Source: an uncultured candidate division Zixibacteria bacterium (GTDB taxonomy: Bacteria > Zixibacteria > MSB-5A5 > GN15 > FEB-12). From it: a stretch of DNA of 13,487 bases. Made by a program: the position numbers and the translations under genes. Where the stretch lies: NCBI GenBank assembly GCA_913009765.1, contig CAJVYT010000072.1, positions 1 to 13,487 on the forward strand. Direction: 5' to 3'. The notes below the pieces were generated by a model that worked only from the letters and a program-made list of their open reading frames with translations, had not been told where the DNA came from and made no database searches. Below are positions 5,672 to 13,356 of the stretch, one piece after another (the first letter of the stretch is position 1; each line of letters begins with the position of its first letter).

Positions 5672-7486
5672 TTATAATTCGGCTTTTTTCATGCCTTTTG
5701 AGAGCATTGATGAATACTCAGAACCGGATTGAATTATTTCAACCGCACGTTTGATTGTTTTATCGGTTGGAAGAATGACCTGTTCATAGACACCTCGTTC
5801 ACCGGCTATTGAGGAAATAATCTCACGTTTGATTGTACGTTTGATATAATCTAAGGATTTATCAAAATCATTATCTTTTTCTGCATTGATTAAATTGCTC
5901 ATTTTATCAATAGATGGTTCAAATGTTGATTCACTTCCGTCTTCTTTTACTTGGTCTTCAAATTTTTCCAAAGCAACTTGCAGAGCGGTTTTATAATCAA
6001 AATCTTTTGATTTAATAAATGCTCTAAATTGTTTGACGATATCATCAGTAATTTCAAGAGTAGGTTTTACATTTGGATGATCGGCGACATATTGAATGGC
6101 GAAATCAAAGAACATTGATTTACGTGTTAGATTGATTTCTATTGGTTTCCATAGTTCTCTATCAACTTCGACATCAGGAATAATTCCGCCGCCGCCATAG
6201 ACAATTCTTCCGCCGTTTGTGTAAAAGATAGGTTCATCACTGACTTTTAAAGAATCAGTATCTTCATCTTTTTTGGCATTATGTGCCGAAATATAAGAGT
6301 CAGAGTTTACTTTCCCTTGTTTCTCAGGTTTTTGTATACATCTGCCGGAAGGTACATAATATTTTGCTATTGTTAATTTCAAATGATAATCACGGTCGTT
6401 ATCAATATCTATAATTGTCTGTACAAGACCTTTGCCATACGTGTTGTTTCCGACAATTAAGCCACGATCCCAGTCTTGAATTGCTCCTGAAACAATTTCT
6501 GAGGCAGAGGCTGTTCCCTCATCCACTAAAATAATCAATGGTTTATCAGGATAAATTGGAGGTCTTGATGAATAATGATGTGATTCTGTATTTTCAAACT
6601 GACCTTTTGTATACACAACTTCAGAACCTTCAGGTAAAAAGAGTTCCGCTGTTTCGATTGCTTGATCCAAAAGACCGCCGCCGTTTGAACGGAGGTCAAA
6701 AATAAGTCCGTCAATATTTTTATCGTTCAGAGCGTTGATAGCTTCACGAAGTTCGTGCGATGTCTCTTTGGCAAAACGAGAAAGACGCACATAACCGATA
6801 TTTGTTTGAGGAACAATACCTGAATAGTTCACAGATTTTAACGCAATAACAGCTCGTTCAACATCAAATTCAAGTAAATCATCAATGCCTGCCCGTTTGA
6901 TTGTAAGCATAACCGATGTTCCGGCTTTACCGCGCATCAGTTTGGAGGCATCAGAAGTAGACATACCATCAGTTGATTTATCATTGATTTTCCAAATAGA
7001 ATCACCTGCACGAAGTCCTTTGCGGTATGCCGGAGTTCCTTCAATAGGGGAGACAATAATAATATGATTTTCACGGGCATCAATTTGCATGCCGAGACCT
7101 TCATATTTACCATCTGTTGATTCCATAAGAGAGTTATAGGCAACCGGCTCCATCAGCACCGAATATCGGTCTAAATTTGAAAGCATCCCTTTAATACCGG
7201 CTTTGATAATTTCTTCGGTATCAACTTCTTCCATATAACGATTTCGAATATTATAAGCAGTTTGGGTTAGTTTGCGGACATCACGTAAAAATGAATCACG
7301 AGTGTTTTTCTTTTTTTCTATCTTATTTTCAGAGGGAGGTGTTGAAACATCAAAATGAGTAGTATCAGCCCATAAAATTTCATTACCGGCAGTTGCTGTC
7401 TGTACAGCTTCACCTGTTCCCACAACCCATATTAAAGCAATGGCGAAGACTGTTAAACCAAATAATTGTACTGAAAATCGAATCAT
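5672..7486 (-). CDS. S41-family carboxyl-terminal processing protease (CtpA/Prc type)
   Basis: The 604-residue protease probably acts in the periplasm. GGAGGAAATAG directly precedes ATG 7486. A hydrophobic N-terminus (residues 3-25) is a signal peptide or anchor. A linker rich in charge follows, then the conserved 'NLDRYSVLMEP' near 104. The PDZ domain spans about 128-200 ('GLGMQI', 'SPIEGTPAYRKGLRAGDSI'), binding substrate C-termini. The S41 core follows: 'GYVRLSRF' (231-238), 'GLIFDLRSNGGGLL' (260-273), nucleophile S327 in 'DEGTASASEIV', general base K352 and Q356 in 'YGKGLVQ'. The 25-residue S-K spacing and K+4 Gln match Prc and the plant D1 protease. 'GGGGIIPDVEVDRE' is the usual post-core motif. 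The tail of about 160 residues after it makes the protein longer than a typical 400-550 aa CtpA. It is alone in its transcript, with its own terminator. Family certain, substrates unknown. Confidence 0.95.
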   Translation of the reverse strand: MIRFSVQLFGLTVFAIALIWVVGTGEAVQTATAGNEILWADTTHFDVSTPPSENKIEKKKNTRDSFLRDVRKLTQTAYNIRNRYMEEVDTEEIIKAGIKGMLSNLDRYSVLMEPVAYNSLMESTDGKYEGLGMQIDARENHIIIVSPIEGTPAYRKGLRAGDSIWKINDKSTDGMSTSDASKLMRGKAGTSVMLTIKRAGIDDLLEFDVERAVIALKSVNYSGIVPQTNIGYVRLSRFAKETSHELREAINALNDKNIDGLIFDLRSNGGGLLDQAIETAELFLPEGSEVVYTKGQFENTESHHYSSRPPIYPDKPLIILVDEGTASASEIVSGAIQDWDRGLIVGNNTYGKGLVQTIIDIDNDRDYHLKLTIAKYYVPSGRCIQKPEKQGKVNSDSYISAHNAKKDEDTDSLKVSDEPIFYTNGGRIVYGGGGIIPDVEVDRELWKPIEINLTRKSMFFDFAIQYVADHPNVKPTLEITDDIVKQFRAFIKSKDFDYKTALQVALEKFEDQVKEDGSESTFEPSIDKMSNLINAEKDNDFDKSLDYIKRTIKREIISSIAGERGVYEQVILPTDKTIKRAVEIIQSGSEYSSMLSKGMKKAEL

Positions 7487-7507
7487 CTATTTCCTCCGTT
7501 AAAGGAT

Positions 7508-7513
7508 ATTATA
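7508..7513 (-). promoter_or_regulatory. Possible -10 element for the S41 protease gene
   Basis: The minus strand reads TATAAT at 7513-7508, about 22 nt upstream of the ATG and just before the Shine-Dalgarno. The matching -35 is poor (TTTATC at 18-nt spacing), so the call rests on the perfect -10 and its position. Confidence 0.35.
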
Positions 7514-7797
7514 TTTCAATTCTAAAAAGCCGATAAAATCAGGCTTAATTTTTATATGTCTTATACGCATCATAATTAAGTACAGTTGCAAATATATTGC
7601 CCGAATCAAGGTAAATAGTAACCTGTTGTCAATAAATAGTTTGTGAAATCGTTTGACTGCAGATGTAACTTCTTTACCTGTTTCTTCGTTATATTATATG
7701 AAAATCAATTCATCTTGATGTAATGTATCGGTTTTTTTTAAAAGAACAAAGTAGAAATAAAAAAAAATGTTCACATTCTGAACAGAAGCTGTATACT
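7514..7797. other. AT-rich divergent intergenic region
   Basis: This stretch separates the minus-strand S41 protease from the plus-strand four-gene run and should hold both promoters. I see a short inverted repeat (AAGCC 7527-7531, GGCTT 7542-7546) that could be an operator or weak hairpin. TTGACT at 7653-7658 has no -10 at proper spacing. Positions 7723-7797 are open in frame with the next gene but encode a Lys/Ser-rich stretch from a poly-A tract and are more likely 5' leader. No RNA gene is recognisable. Confidence 0.5.
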
Positions 7798-8583
7798 ATG
7801 TCTATGCGATTAGAAAAATCTAAATTTATCTCTTTACTTATGAACTTACTTATGCCGGGGTTAGGGCATATTTTTTGGAAAGAATATATCTTTGGTATAT
7901 TTGTATTTCTCGTTGTTTTGATAGGTATCATACTCTTTTTCGTTTCATTCTTTGTTGACATATCGACACTTGTGATAGCCGCAATGCTGGCTCTGCCGAT
8001 TATCTTTTATTTTTTTACGTTTGTAGATTTATTAAAAACTGTTAAGCAAAAAAGCTCTACAACTCACCGAACACGTCAAACAGCAATAATATTTCTTGTA
8101 GTCGGACTAATATTTCAGGTTGCTGCTCCAATAACACCTTTGAATTTTATGATTCGTAATTTCCCTGAATATTTTGTTGTTGAACATAATAATCTTAGCC
8201 CGCTGTATGCTCAGGGCGATATATTAAAAGCTGACAGGCTGGCATATATTGTTGATATTTTCTTTTTGGAGAAACCTCTGCTAAAAGATTTGCCCCAAAG
8301 ATATGAGATAATCCGGTTTAATGATATCAATAACAAAAAGAAAGTAGGAATTGTGTTGGCACTTCCTACAGAAGAGTTTGAGATGGCACAAGGTGTTGTT
8401 GTCATAAACGGAAATCCTGATATAAATTTGCCGCCCGGGAATTTGGTCTTAATGGGTGATATTGGGTTGACGAAAGTTAATGCTTACTCTATTTTAGTCG
8501 CAACCTTGAATTTGGGAACAATAGATAAAATATATGAAATACCTTTTAAAGATATAATTGGGAAAGTTGAGAAGGTTTTTTGA
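7798..8583 (+). CDS. Signal peptidase I (S26)-like membrane protein, apparently catalytically inactive
   Basis: From ATG 7798 (MSMRLEKSKF) the product has 261 residues; the frame stays open to ATG 7723, and neither start has a strong Shine-Dalgarno. The N-terminal part has about four membrane segments. It opens with 'LLMPGLGHIFWKEYIFGIFV', like the PGLGQxYxG membrane module fused to some signal peptidases. From about residue 125 the outline follows LepB. 'NLSPLYAQGDILKADRLAY' aligns with SMxPTLxxGDxIxVxK. 'YEIIRFND...VGIVLALPTEEFE' aligns with the GDIVxF...KRVxGLPGD block, then 'GVVVINGNP' and 'LVLMGDIG'. The nucleophile Ser is replaced by Asn132 and the general-base Lys position by Gly184, while the GDNxxxSxDSR box is reduced to 'GDIGLTKVNAY'. 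I infer a non-proteolytic homologue. Its stop overlaps the next start by 4 nt, so it probably belongs to the same transcript. Confidence 0.65.
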   Translation: MSMRLEKSKFISLLMNLLMPGLGHIFWKEYIFGIFVFLVVLIGIILFFVSFFVDISTLVIAAMLALPIIFYFFTFVDLLKTVKQKSSTTHRTRQTAIIFLVVGLIFQVAAPITPLNFMIRNFPEYFVVEHNNLSPLYAQGDILKADRLAYIVDIFFLEKPLLKDLPQRYEIIRFNDINNKKKVGIVLALPTEEFEMAQGVVVINGNPDINLPPGNLVLMGDIGLTKVNAYSILVATLNLGTIDKIYEIPFKDIIGKVEKVF

Positions 8584-9233
8584 AACATATACGTACTATT
8601 ATTTTTGATTTAGACGGAACTTTAATCGATTCATCTGATGGAGTCGTTGAAGCAGTGAATTATTCACTGGCACAAATGGGGGAGCCAATACAGCCGCCTG
8701 AGAAAATAAAATCGTTTATCGGTTTTCCTCTAACAGTTATGTATCCTCATTTTTCTGATAAACCTCTCAAAGAGCTGTATGCACATTTTCAAGTAAAAGC
8801 CGCCGACACAGTAGTTGCCTCTACAGTGGTACTTCCGGGTGTTGAACCTGTTTTACAACAGTTGAAAGATTTAGGTTATACTCTGACAATTGCATCAACG
8901 AAAATCAGAAAGCATATCAGCGGTGTTGTTGATAAATTTGGTTGGGAAAAATATTTTGATGCGTATAGCGGAGGTGATGAGGTAAAGCATGTAAAACCTG
9001 CCCCTGATATATTTGCCCTGACATTGGAAAAGATTAATGCTTCCAAAGAAGAGAGTATTGTTGTTGGTGACACTATCAATGATATACATGCCGCCCAAGC
9101 TATACAGGTTCCGGTTATCGCAGTACATTCACCTTATGGAAATAAAAAAGAGGTAGAAGCAAGCAGTCCAAATTATATTATCGACAGTATAAAACAGTTA
9201 GTCCCTCTTTTGACGGGAAATTCAAATGATTAA
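8580..9233 (+). CDS. HAD-superfamily hydrolase, phosphoglycolate-phosphatase-like
   Basis: The 217-residue soluble hydrolase contains all four HAD motifs. Motif I is 'IFDLDGT' with nucleophile D10 and acid/base D12. Motif II is S106 in 'TIAST'. Motif III is K139 in 'VKPAPD'. Motif IV is 'VVGDTINDIHAA' with D164 and D168 for Mg2+. The alpha-helical cap between motifs I and II (residues 15-85) marks subfamily IA, which includes Gph and PpaX; the substrate may be 2-phosphoglycolate, pyrophosphate or another small phosphate ester. The start is TTG 8580 inside a TTGA overlap with the previous stop, preceded by GAGAAGG five bases upstream. 2-Phosphoglycolate arises in repair of oxidised DNA ends, so the following DNA repair gene may be a meaningful partner, but that is only a suggestion. 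Confidence 0.9.
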   Translation: MKHIRTIIFDLDGTLIDSSDGVVEAVNYSLAQMGEPIQPPEKIKSFIGFPLTVMYPHFSDKPLKELYAHFQVKAADTVVASTVVLPGVEPVLQQLKDLGYTLTIASTKIRKHISGVVDKFGWEKYFDAYSGGDEVKHVKPAPDIFALTLEKINASKEESIVVGDTINDIHAAQAIQVPVIAVHSPYGNKKEVEASSPNYIIDSIKQLVPLLTGNSND

Positions 9234-9729
9234 TATATTTACTTATTACGTCAACACAGAAATTGGGAAATTGTATTTAGCCGCCACCGAAAAAGGCTTA
9301 GCACTTATAACTCAGCCGTCTACAAGCAAAAAAGAATTTGAAGTCGTGCTAAAAGAACTTTTTACGAATGCCTTGTTTATAAAAGAAAATTCTGTTCTAA
9401 AAAAAACTGCGGTACAGTTAGAGAAATACTTTAGAGGTAATCTTTCAGAATTTTCGATACCGTTAGACATTCAAGGCACTCAATTTCAAAAAATAGTTTT
9501 GAACAAAGTATTAAAAATAAAATATGGTCAGACGAAAACGTATGGTCAGATAGCTGTTGCAGTTGGTTCTCCAAAGGCATATAGAGCAATTGGTTCGGCT
9601 AATGCCAAAAACAAAATGCCGTATATTATTCCGTGCCATCGGGTAGTTGCATCTAATGGTCTTGGCGGATATGCCGGAGGGTTAAAACTTAAAGAAAAGA
9701 TATTGCAAATTGAAAAGAAAAATTCATAA
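9226..9729 (+). CDS. ogt: Methylated-DNA--[protein]-cysteine S-methyltransferase (O6-alkylguanine repair)
   Basis: The 167-residue suicide repair protein moves the alkyl group from O6-methylguanine (or O4-methylthymine) to its own cysteine. Residues 1-75 form the N-terminal ribonuclease-like domain. The C-terminal domain includes 'FQKIVLNKVLKIKYGQTKTY', helix-turn-helix 'TYGQIAVAVGSPKAYRAIGS' with the arginine finger R120, and the active site 'IIPCHRVV' with acceptor C137. 'GGYAGGLKLKEKIL' completes the family pattern. The usual NPxPxxIPCHRV is slightly altered (NKMPYIIPCHRV). The length fits Ogt/MGMT rather than the larger Ada, and no Ada zinc domain is present, so it is probably not an adaptive-response sensor. 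ATG 9226 overlaps the HAD gene by 8 nt, suggesting translational coupling. Confidence 0.95.
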   Translation: MINIFTYYVNTEIGKLYLAATEKGLALITQPSTSKKEFEVVLKELFTNALFIKENSVLKKTAVQLEKYFRGNLSEFSIPLDIQGTQFQKIVLNKVLKIKYGQTKTYGQIAVAVGSPKAYRAIGSANAKNKMPYIIPCHRVVASNGLGGYAGGLKLKEKILQIEKKNS

Positions 9730-9750
9730 AACTTAAAAAGGGAAAAAAGA

Positions 9751-10851
9751 ATGGATCCTCGTGTACAAAAACTCGCAAAAATACTAATTAACTATTCACT
9801 CAAACTCAAAAAAGGACAACTTTTTAAAATTCAGGGGCAGGCAGTAGCTCTGCCATTAATGCTGGCAGCGTATGAAGAAGCTCTCAAAGTTGGTGCCTAT
9901 CCATATATTCAAGTTAATAATCCCGAAGCGGAAGAACTGTTTTATAAATATGCCAAAGAGCATCAAATGAAATATGTTTCACCGATGATGAAACTTGAAA
10001 TCAATAAAATGGATGCCTTACTGACTATATGGGGTTCTACAAACACGAAACATCTTTCGGGTGTCGACTCAAAAAAACAAGCAAAGGTACAGATGTACCG
10101 CAAGCCGATTATATCAAAACTTTTTAAACGTATCGGTGACAAGTCGCTCAACTGGGTAGGAACACTATTCCCAACTCATGCCGATGCTCAGGATGCTGAG
10201 ATGTCATTGACTGATTATGAAAATTTTGTCTATGGTGCGGGGCATCTTGACGATAAATATCCGGTTAAGCATTGGCTGAAAGTTGCCAAAGAGCAGGCAC
10301 GTCTTATTAAAATAATGAACCGATTTAAAAATATTCATATACAGTCTCCAAATGCTGATTTGAAAATGTCTGTCAAAGGACGGAAATGGATTAACTGTGC
10401 CGGGACTGAAAATTTCCCCGATGGTGAGATTTTTACCGGACCTATTGAAAATTCCGCAGAAGGATTTGTTTGTTACACTTATCCGGCGGTATATGGCGGA
10501 CGTGAGGTAGAGGATGTACGTTTGGAATTTAAAAAAGGTAAAGTTGTCAAAGAGTCCGCATCAAAAAATAAAAAATTCTTAACCGATATGCTCAATATGG
10601 ATAAAGGTGCAAGATTTATCGGTGAATTTGCTATTGGAACAAACTATGATATTCAAAGGTTCTCAAAAAACATCTTGTTCGATGAAAAAATTGGCGGAAC
10701 CTGTCATATTGCAGTAGGTGCATCAATTCCCGAATCAGGCGGGGTCAACAAAAGTTCTTTGCATTGGGATATGGTCTGTGATTTGAAAAAAGATTCTACA
10801 ATCACTGCCGACGGTAAAGTTATTTATAAAAACGGTAAGTTTAAGATATAG
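9751..10851 (+). CDS. M29-family metallo-aminopeptidase (AmpS/AmpT/PepS type)
   Basis: This 366-residue cytosolic aminopeptidase removes N-terminal residues from peptides using two metal ions. The N-terminus 'MDPRVQKLAKILINYSLKLK' followed by 'KGQLFKIQG' is the classic M29 opening. Candidate metal ligands are E226 in 'NFPDGEIFTGP', E292 in 'GEFAIGTN', H319 in 'GTCHIAVG', and H338 and D340 in 'SSLHWDMVCD', in the order and spacing of the family. Length is slightly below the usual 370-410. The gene begins 21 nt after the alkyltransferase stop, with GGGA upstream of the ATG, and is the last of the four-gene run. Likely role: general peptide turnover. Confidence 0.93.
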   Translation: MDPRVQKLAKILINYSLKLKKGQLFKIQGQAVALPLMLAAYEEALKVGAYPYIQVNNPEAEELFYKYAKEHQMKYVSPMMKLEINKMDALLTIWGSTNTKHLSGVDSKKQAKVQMYRKPIISKLFKRIGDKSLNWVGTLFPTHADAQDAEMSLTDYENFVYGAGHLDDKYPVKHWLKVAKEQARLIKIMNRFKNIHIQSPNADLKMSVKGRKWINCAGTENFPDGEIFTGPIENSAEGFVCYTYPAVYGGREVEDVRLEFKKGKVVKESASKNKKFLTDMLNMDKGARFIGEFAIGTNYDIQRFSKNILFDEKIGGTCHIAVGASIPESGGVNKSSLHWDMVCDLKKDSTITADGKVIYKNGKFKI

Positions 10852-10861
10852 GATTGCAGAG

Positions 10862-11005
10862 CTTGTTGAAAAAGTCTTGTTTCCAGTCATTGCGAACGGA
10901 ATCCGCGAAAGCGGTCGAAGTGCAGCAATCTCATGTTTTTGTTAAGCACTAAGCTTGAGATTGCCACGTCTCGTTCGTTATCACTCACTCGACTCGCAAA
11001 GACTG
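10862..11005. repeat. MITE-like element with 50-nt inverted arms (TCATTGCGA family)
   Basis: Left arm 10884-10933 begins CAGTCATTGCGAACGG and ends GCAATCTCA. Right arm 10956-11005 is its inverse, beginning TGAGATTGCC and ending TCGCAAAGACTG. The arm ends match almost perfectly and the interiors have diverged. The loop is 22 nt. The left arm holds a small hairpin CCGC-GAAA-GCGG (10903-10914) with a GNRA tetraloop. A leader CTTGTTGAAAAAGTC (10862-10876) resembles the ends of the element at 2594-2652. The 'GTCATTGCGAnCGnA...GCAATCTC' pattern is, from memory, a widespread non-coding intergenic repeat in bacterial genomes. No transposase lies in the window, so any movement must have been in trans. 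Confidence 0.8.
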
Positions 11006-11017
11006 AATGGAGGGTTA

Positions 11018-11053
11018 GCCCGGACGCAGGATTCGGGCATACCAGTTTTTTTT
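11018..11053 (+). terminator. Possible terminator-like hairpin after the four-gene run
   Basis: GCCCG (11018-11022) pairs with CGGGC (11034-11038) around an 11-nt loop, and eight T residues follow at 11046-11053. The 7-nt gap between stem and T run is larger than in a standard intrinsic terminator, so this is tentative. It is the only candidate I see for ending the transcript that stops coding at 10851. Confidence 0.3.
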
Positions 11054-11059
11054 AGATTA

Positions 11060-11097
11060 TGCATGGCAGACGAGGGCTCGCCTAGACGAGCCATGCA
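11060..11097. repeat. Inverted repeat with alternative hairpins
   Basis: TGCATGGC (11060-11067) and GCCATGCA (11090-11097) are perfect inverted arms. A second inverted pair is nested and overlapping: GGCTCG (11075-11080) and CGAGCC (11087-11092). The two pairings share GCC at 11090-11092 and cannot form together. It is markedly more GC-rich than its surroundings and has no adjacent T run. It may be a shortened copy of a longer palindrome. Confidence 0.55.
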
Positions 11098-11100
11098 CTC

Positions 11101-11148
11101 TTGGTAGAACAGATAATATAGATTTTTTGGTAGGACAGACATAACAGA
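11101..11148. repeat. Two tandem 22-nt direct repeats
   Basis: Copies start at 11101 (TTGGTAGAACAGATAATA) and 11127 (TTGGTAGGACAGACATAA), differing at four of 22 positions with a period of 26. Only two copies are present, so this is not an array. They sit between the hairpin at 11060 and the terminator at 11193 and may belong to the surrounding repeat block. Confidence 0.55.
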
Positions 11149-11192
11149 AGTGACATTCATTTTTTGAAACAGAATCTTCTTGTCTGTAAAAT

Positions 11193-11223
11193 AAAAAAGT
11201 CAGGAGTAGAGGACTCCCGACTT
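11193..11223 (-). terminator. Rho-independent terminator for the subtilase gene
   Basis: AAGTC-A-GGAGT (11197-11207) pairs with ACTCC-C-GACTT (11213-11223): two 5-bp stems around one A/C mismatch with a 5-nt loop. On the minus strand the stem is followed by six T residues (plus-strand A run 11193-11198). It lies 33 nt beyond the subtilase stop codon. Confidence 0.85.
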
Positions 11224-11255
11224 ATAGAGTTATTACAAATGAATATCAAATTTTA

Positions 11256-13290
11256 TTATGGGTTAACCGGTGGCGGTCCGTTTTGGAACATGTAGGAAAC
11301 CATGTACACAACATCTGTGACATTCATATTCTTATCAGCGTTTACATCATACATTTGGTTTGAGAGGAGAGGTTCACCAAAATCGAATGCAAAATTAATC
11401 ATTGCCACTAAATCCGAAAGATTAATAACAAAATCATACGTTAAATCACCTCGCATGATATTCTTCGTTTTAAGTGAGCCTTTTTGAAAATGCGGTCCAT
11501 ATACTATAGCAGGAGAAGTAAGTTCTAAAGAAAATGGTAAGGATGTTGTGTCAACCTCATAAGAAAGTCCTCCCAATTCCCATTCATCAATAGTAAAATG
11601 AATTTGCATAATCTCTCCGCTTCCACCCGGCAAATCAGGGGAACCGCCGCCTATGTCAGAACGTAATCTATATGTATATTTATTATTCCACGAATCAAGA
11701 GCAATAGGTACTATCTCTTCAAAACCTGCTGTACGAGAACCAAGTGTTACAGAATCTAAAACGATTGCCGGGGAGTCAAAAAATTGAAATGGAACTCTAA
11801 TTTCAGAAAGAGGTTGAGAATTTGTTAATAAAACAGAAAGTACAGCCTGATTACCGGCAAAGACTGAGTCACTTGAGAAAGTCATAGTATCTCCCAAAAC
11901 TGCGACATAGCCTGTTTGAAGATTTGTAATAACACCTTCGTCGGTATCAATAGTTAGGCTGACATCAAAAAGACCTGTAGATGCATAGGTGTGAGATGGG
12001 TTTTGAACTGTTGATGTATTTCCGTCACCAAAATCCCAAGACCATGAAGTAACATTTAAAGCAGATGAGCCGTTAAAATTGACTGTCATAGGAGCATCAC
12101 CTGTTTGTATATCAGAGGAAATATCAGCACCCCATCCTAAAGCAGCATCAATATTTACAATTCCCCATCCATAATTATTGTCAGGTGTATCAGCACGGTC
12201 AGCGGTTTCCATAATAGCTTGTCGTATATGTATAGGTGTAAACAAAGGGCGTGCTTCAATAAGTAAACAGGTGGCACCTGCAACAAGTGGAGTCGAAAGA
12301 GATGTTCCGCTGGCAGTTGTATAATTATTATCACCCGATGATGAAGCACTATATGTAGAGACACCCATGGCACAAACTTCCGGTTTTATGCGTCCGTCAA
12401 AAGTAGGTCCTCTGGAAGAAAACGAGGCTAAGTCACCTGATGAATTAACCGCTCCGATTGCAAGAATATCAAAAGCATCTGCCGGGGCAATTAAGGTTGT
12501 TGTTCCAGCTCCTTCGTTACCCATTGCATTACATAGCACTATACCGAGCGAAGCACAGGTGTTTGCCGCAAGAGTAATAGTAGCAGTATTACCGTCATAA
12601 TCAGAAGTGGTATACCAGTCTGTATATCCTAAAGATGTCGAGATAACATCAGCACCCAAAGAATCAGCCCATTCAAGAGCGGCTACCCAGTTATCTTCTT
12701 CAACCGGTGTTTCACTGCGGACATCCTCTGTTTTGGCAAGTAAGATATTAGCATTATAAGCAGGACCGTAAATTTGTCCATCAAGTTTTCCGGCAGAAAC
12801 AGACCAAATCAGTGTTCCATGATCCCATTGACTTGACCAATCTTCGGCTTCATTGGCAGTATTTGAATCATTAAATACAAAATCATATTCAGAGAGTACC
12901 CGACCGTCAGCATAAGCAGCTGCAAAAGCCTCATGTGATTTTCTAAAACCGGTGTCAGTCAAACAAAGTGTCACACCATTACCGCTGTAGCCTTTGAGGT
13001 GAACTGCAGGAACCTGAATCTGTTGGAGTTGTGTAAAAGATGAGCCGTAGTTTAAAACTTCCGCTGAAAATGGAGATTGGAAATTTTTATCAGACGGAAT
13101 ATCATCAGCTGTCGATATATCAGAGTAATCTTTTTTAAATCCAAGCATCGGTTTGATAGATTTTACAAACGGCAGGTCAGAAATTTTATCTAAATTATTA
13201 ACATCTATCTCAAAAGAAGATGCATTCAGCCATCTTGAACTCCGGCGATGTTTTGCCCCAAATTGTTTAATTTGATTTACATAGTCATCA
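11256..13290 (-). CDS. Secreted subtilisin-like (S8) protease with PKD, cohesin-like and dockerin domains, 5'-truncated
   Basis: About 677 genuine residues remain; the signal peptide and most of the propeptide are lost at the adapter, which adds 29 false residues. Counting from the first genuine codon (13289), residues 1-50 resemble the end of an inhibitor-I9-type propeptide. The S8 domain spans about 85-390: D112 in 'CLTDTGF', H157 in 'WDHGTLI', oxyanion N258 in 'NAMGNEG', nucleophile S330 in 'ASGTSLSTPLVAG'. Residues 392-465 are a PKD domain ('SWSWDFGDGNTSTVQNPSHT'). Residues 466-610 are beta-rich and cohesin-like ('FSSDSVFAGNQAVLSVLLTN'). Residues 614-677 are a type I dockerin with two EF-like loops ('GDLTYDFVINLSDLVAMINF', 'DVNADKNMNVTDVVYMVSYM') and end in GPPPVNP. 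It is probably an exported peptidase attached or assembled through dockerin/cohesin contacts. There is no type IX sorting domain at the C-terminus. It has its own terminator. Confidence 0.93.
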
Positions 13291-13356
13291 AGATCGGAAG
13301 AGCACACGTCTGAACTCCAGTCACACTGATATATCTCGTATGCCGTCTTCTGCTTG
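13291..13356 (-). other. Reverse-complement Illumina TruSeq P7 adapter with the same index (contamination)
   Basis: Positions 13291-13324 are the read-through adapter (AGATCGGAAGAGCACACGTC onward). Positions 13325-13332 (ACTGATAT) are the reverse complement of the index at 80-87. Positions 13333-13356 are the P7 end, finishing GTCTTCTGCTTG. Translated on the minus strand it adds a spurious 'FFFFKQKTAYEI...CDWSSDVCSSDL' peptide to the subtilase, a tell-tale adapter translation. The last genomic base is about 13290. Confidence 0.98.

Noticed and set aside
6885..7067. Small plus-strand and frame-shifted minus-strand open frames inside the S41 protease gene
   Set aside because: They are shadows of the protease coding sequence, which has continuous family motifs in its own frame.
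7653..7700. Sigma70 promoter using TTGACT at 7653
   Set aside because: No -10-like hexamer lies at 16-18 nt; the nearest TATATT begins 31 nt downstream.
7798..8583. Active signal peptidase I
   Set aside because: The best alignment lacks the nucleophilic Ser and the general-base Lys, so an active-enzyme label is not supported.
11101..11148. CRISPR-like repeat array
   Set aside because: Only two imperfect 22-nt copies with a 4-nt gap, no spacer-sized intervals and no cas genes.
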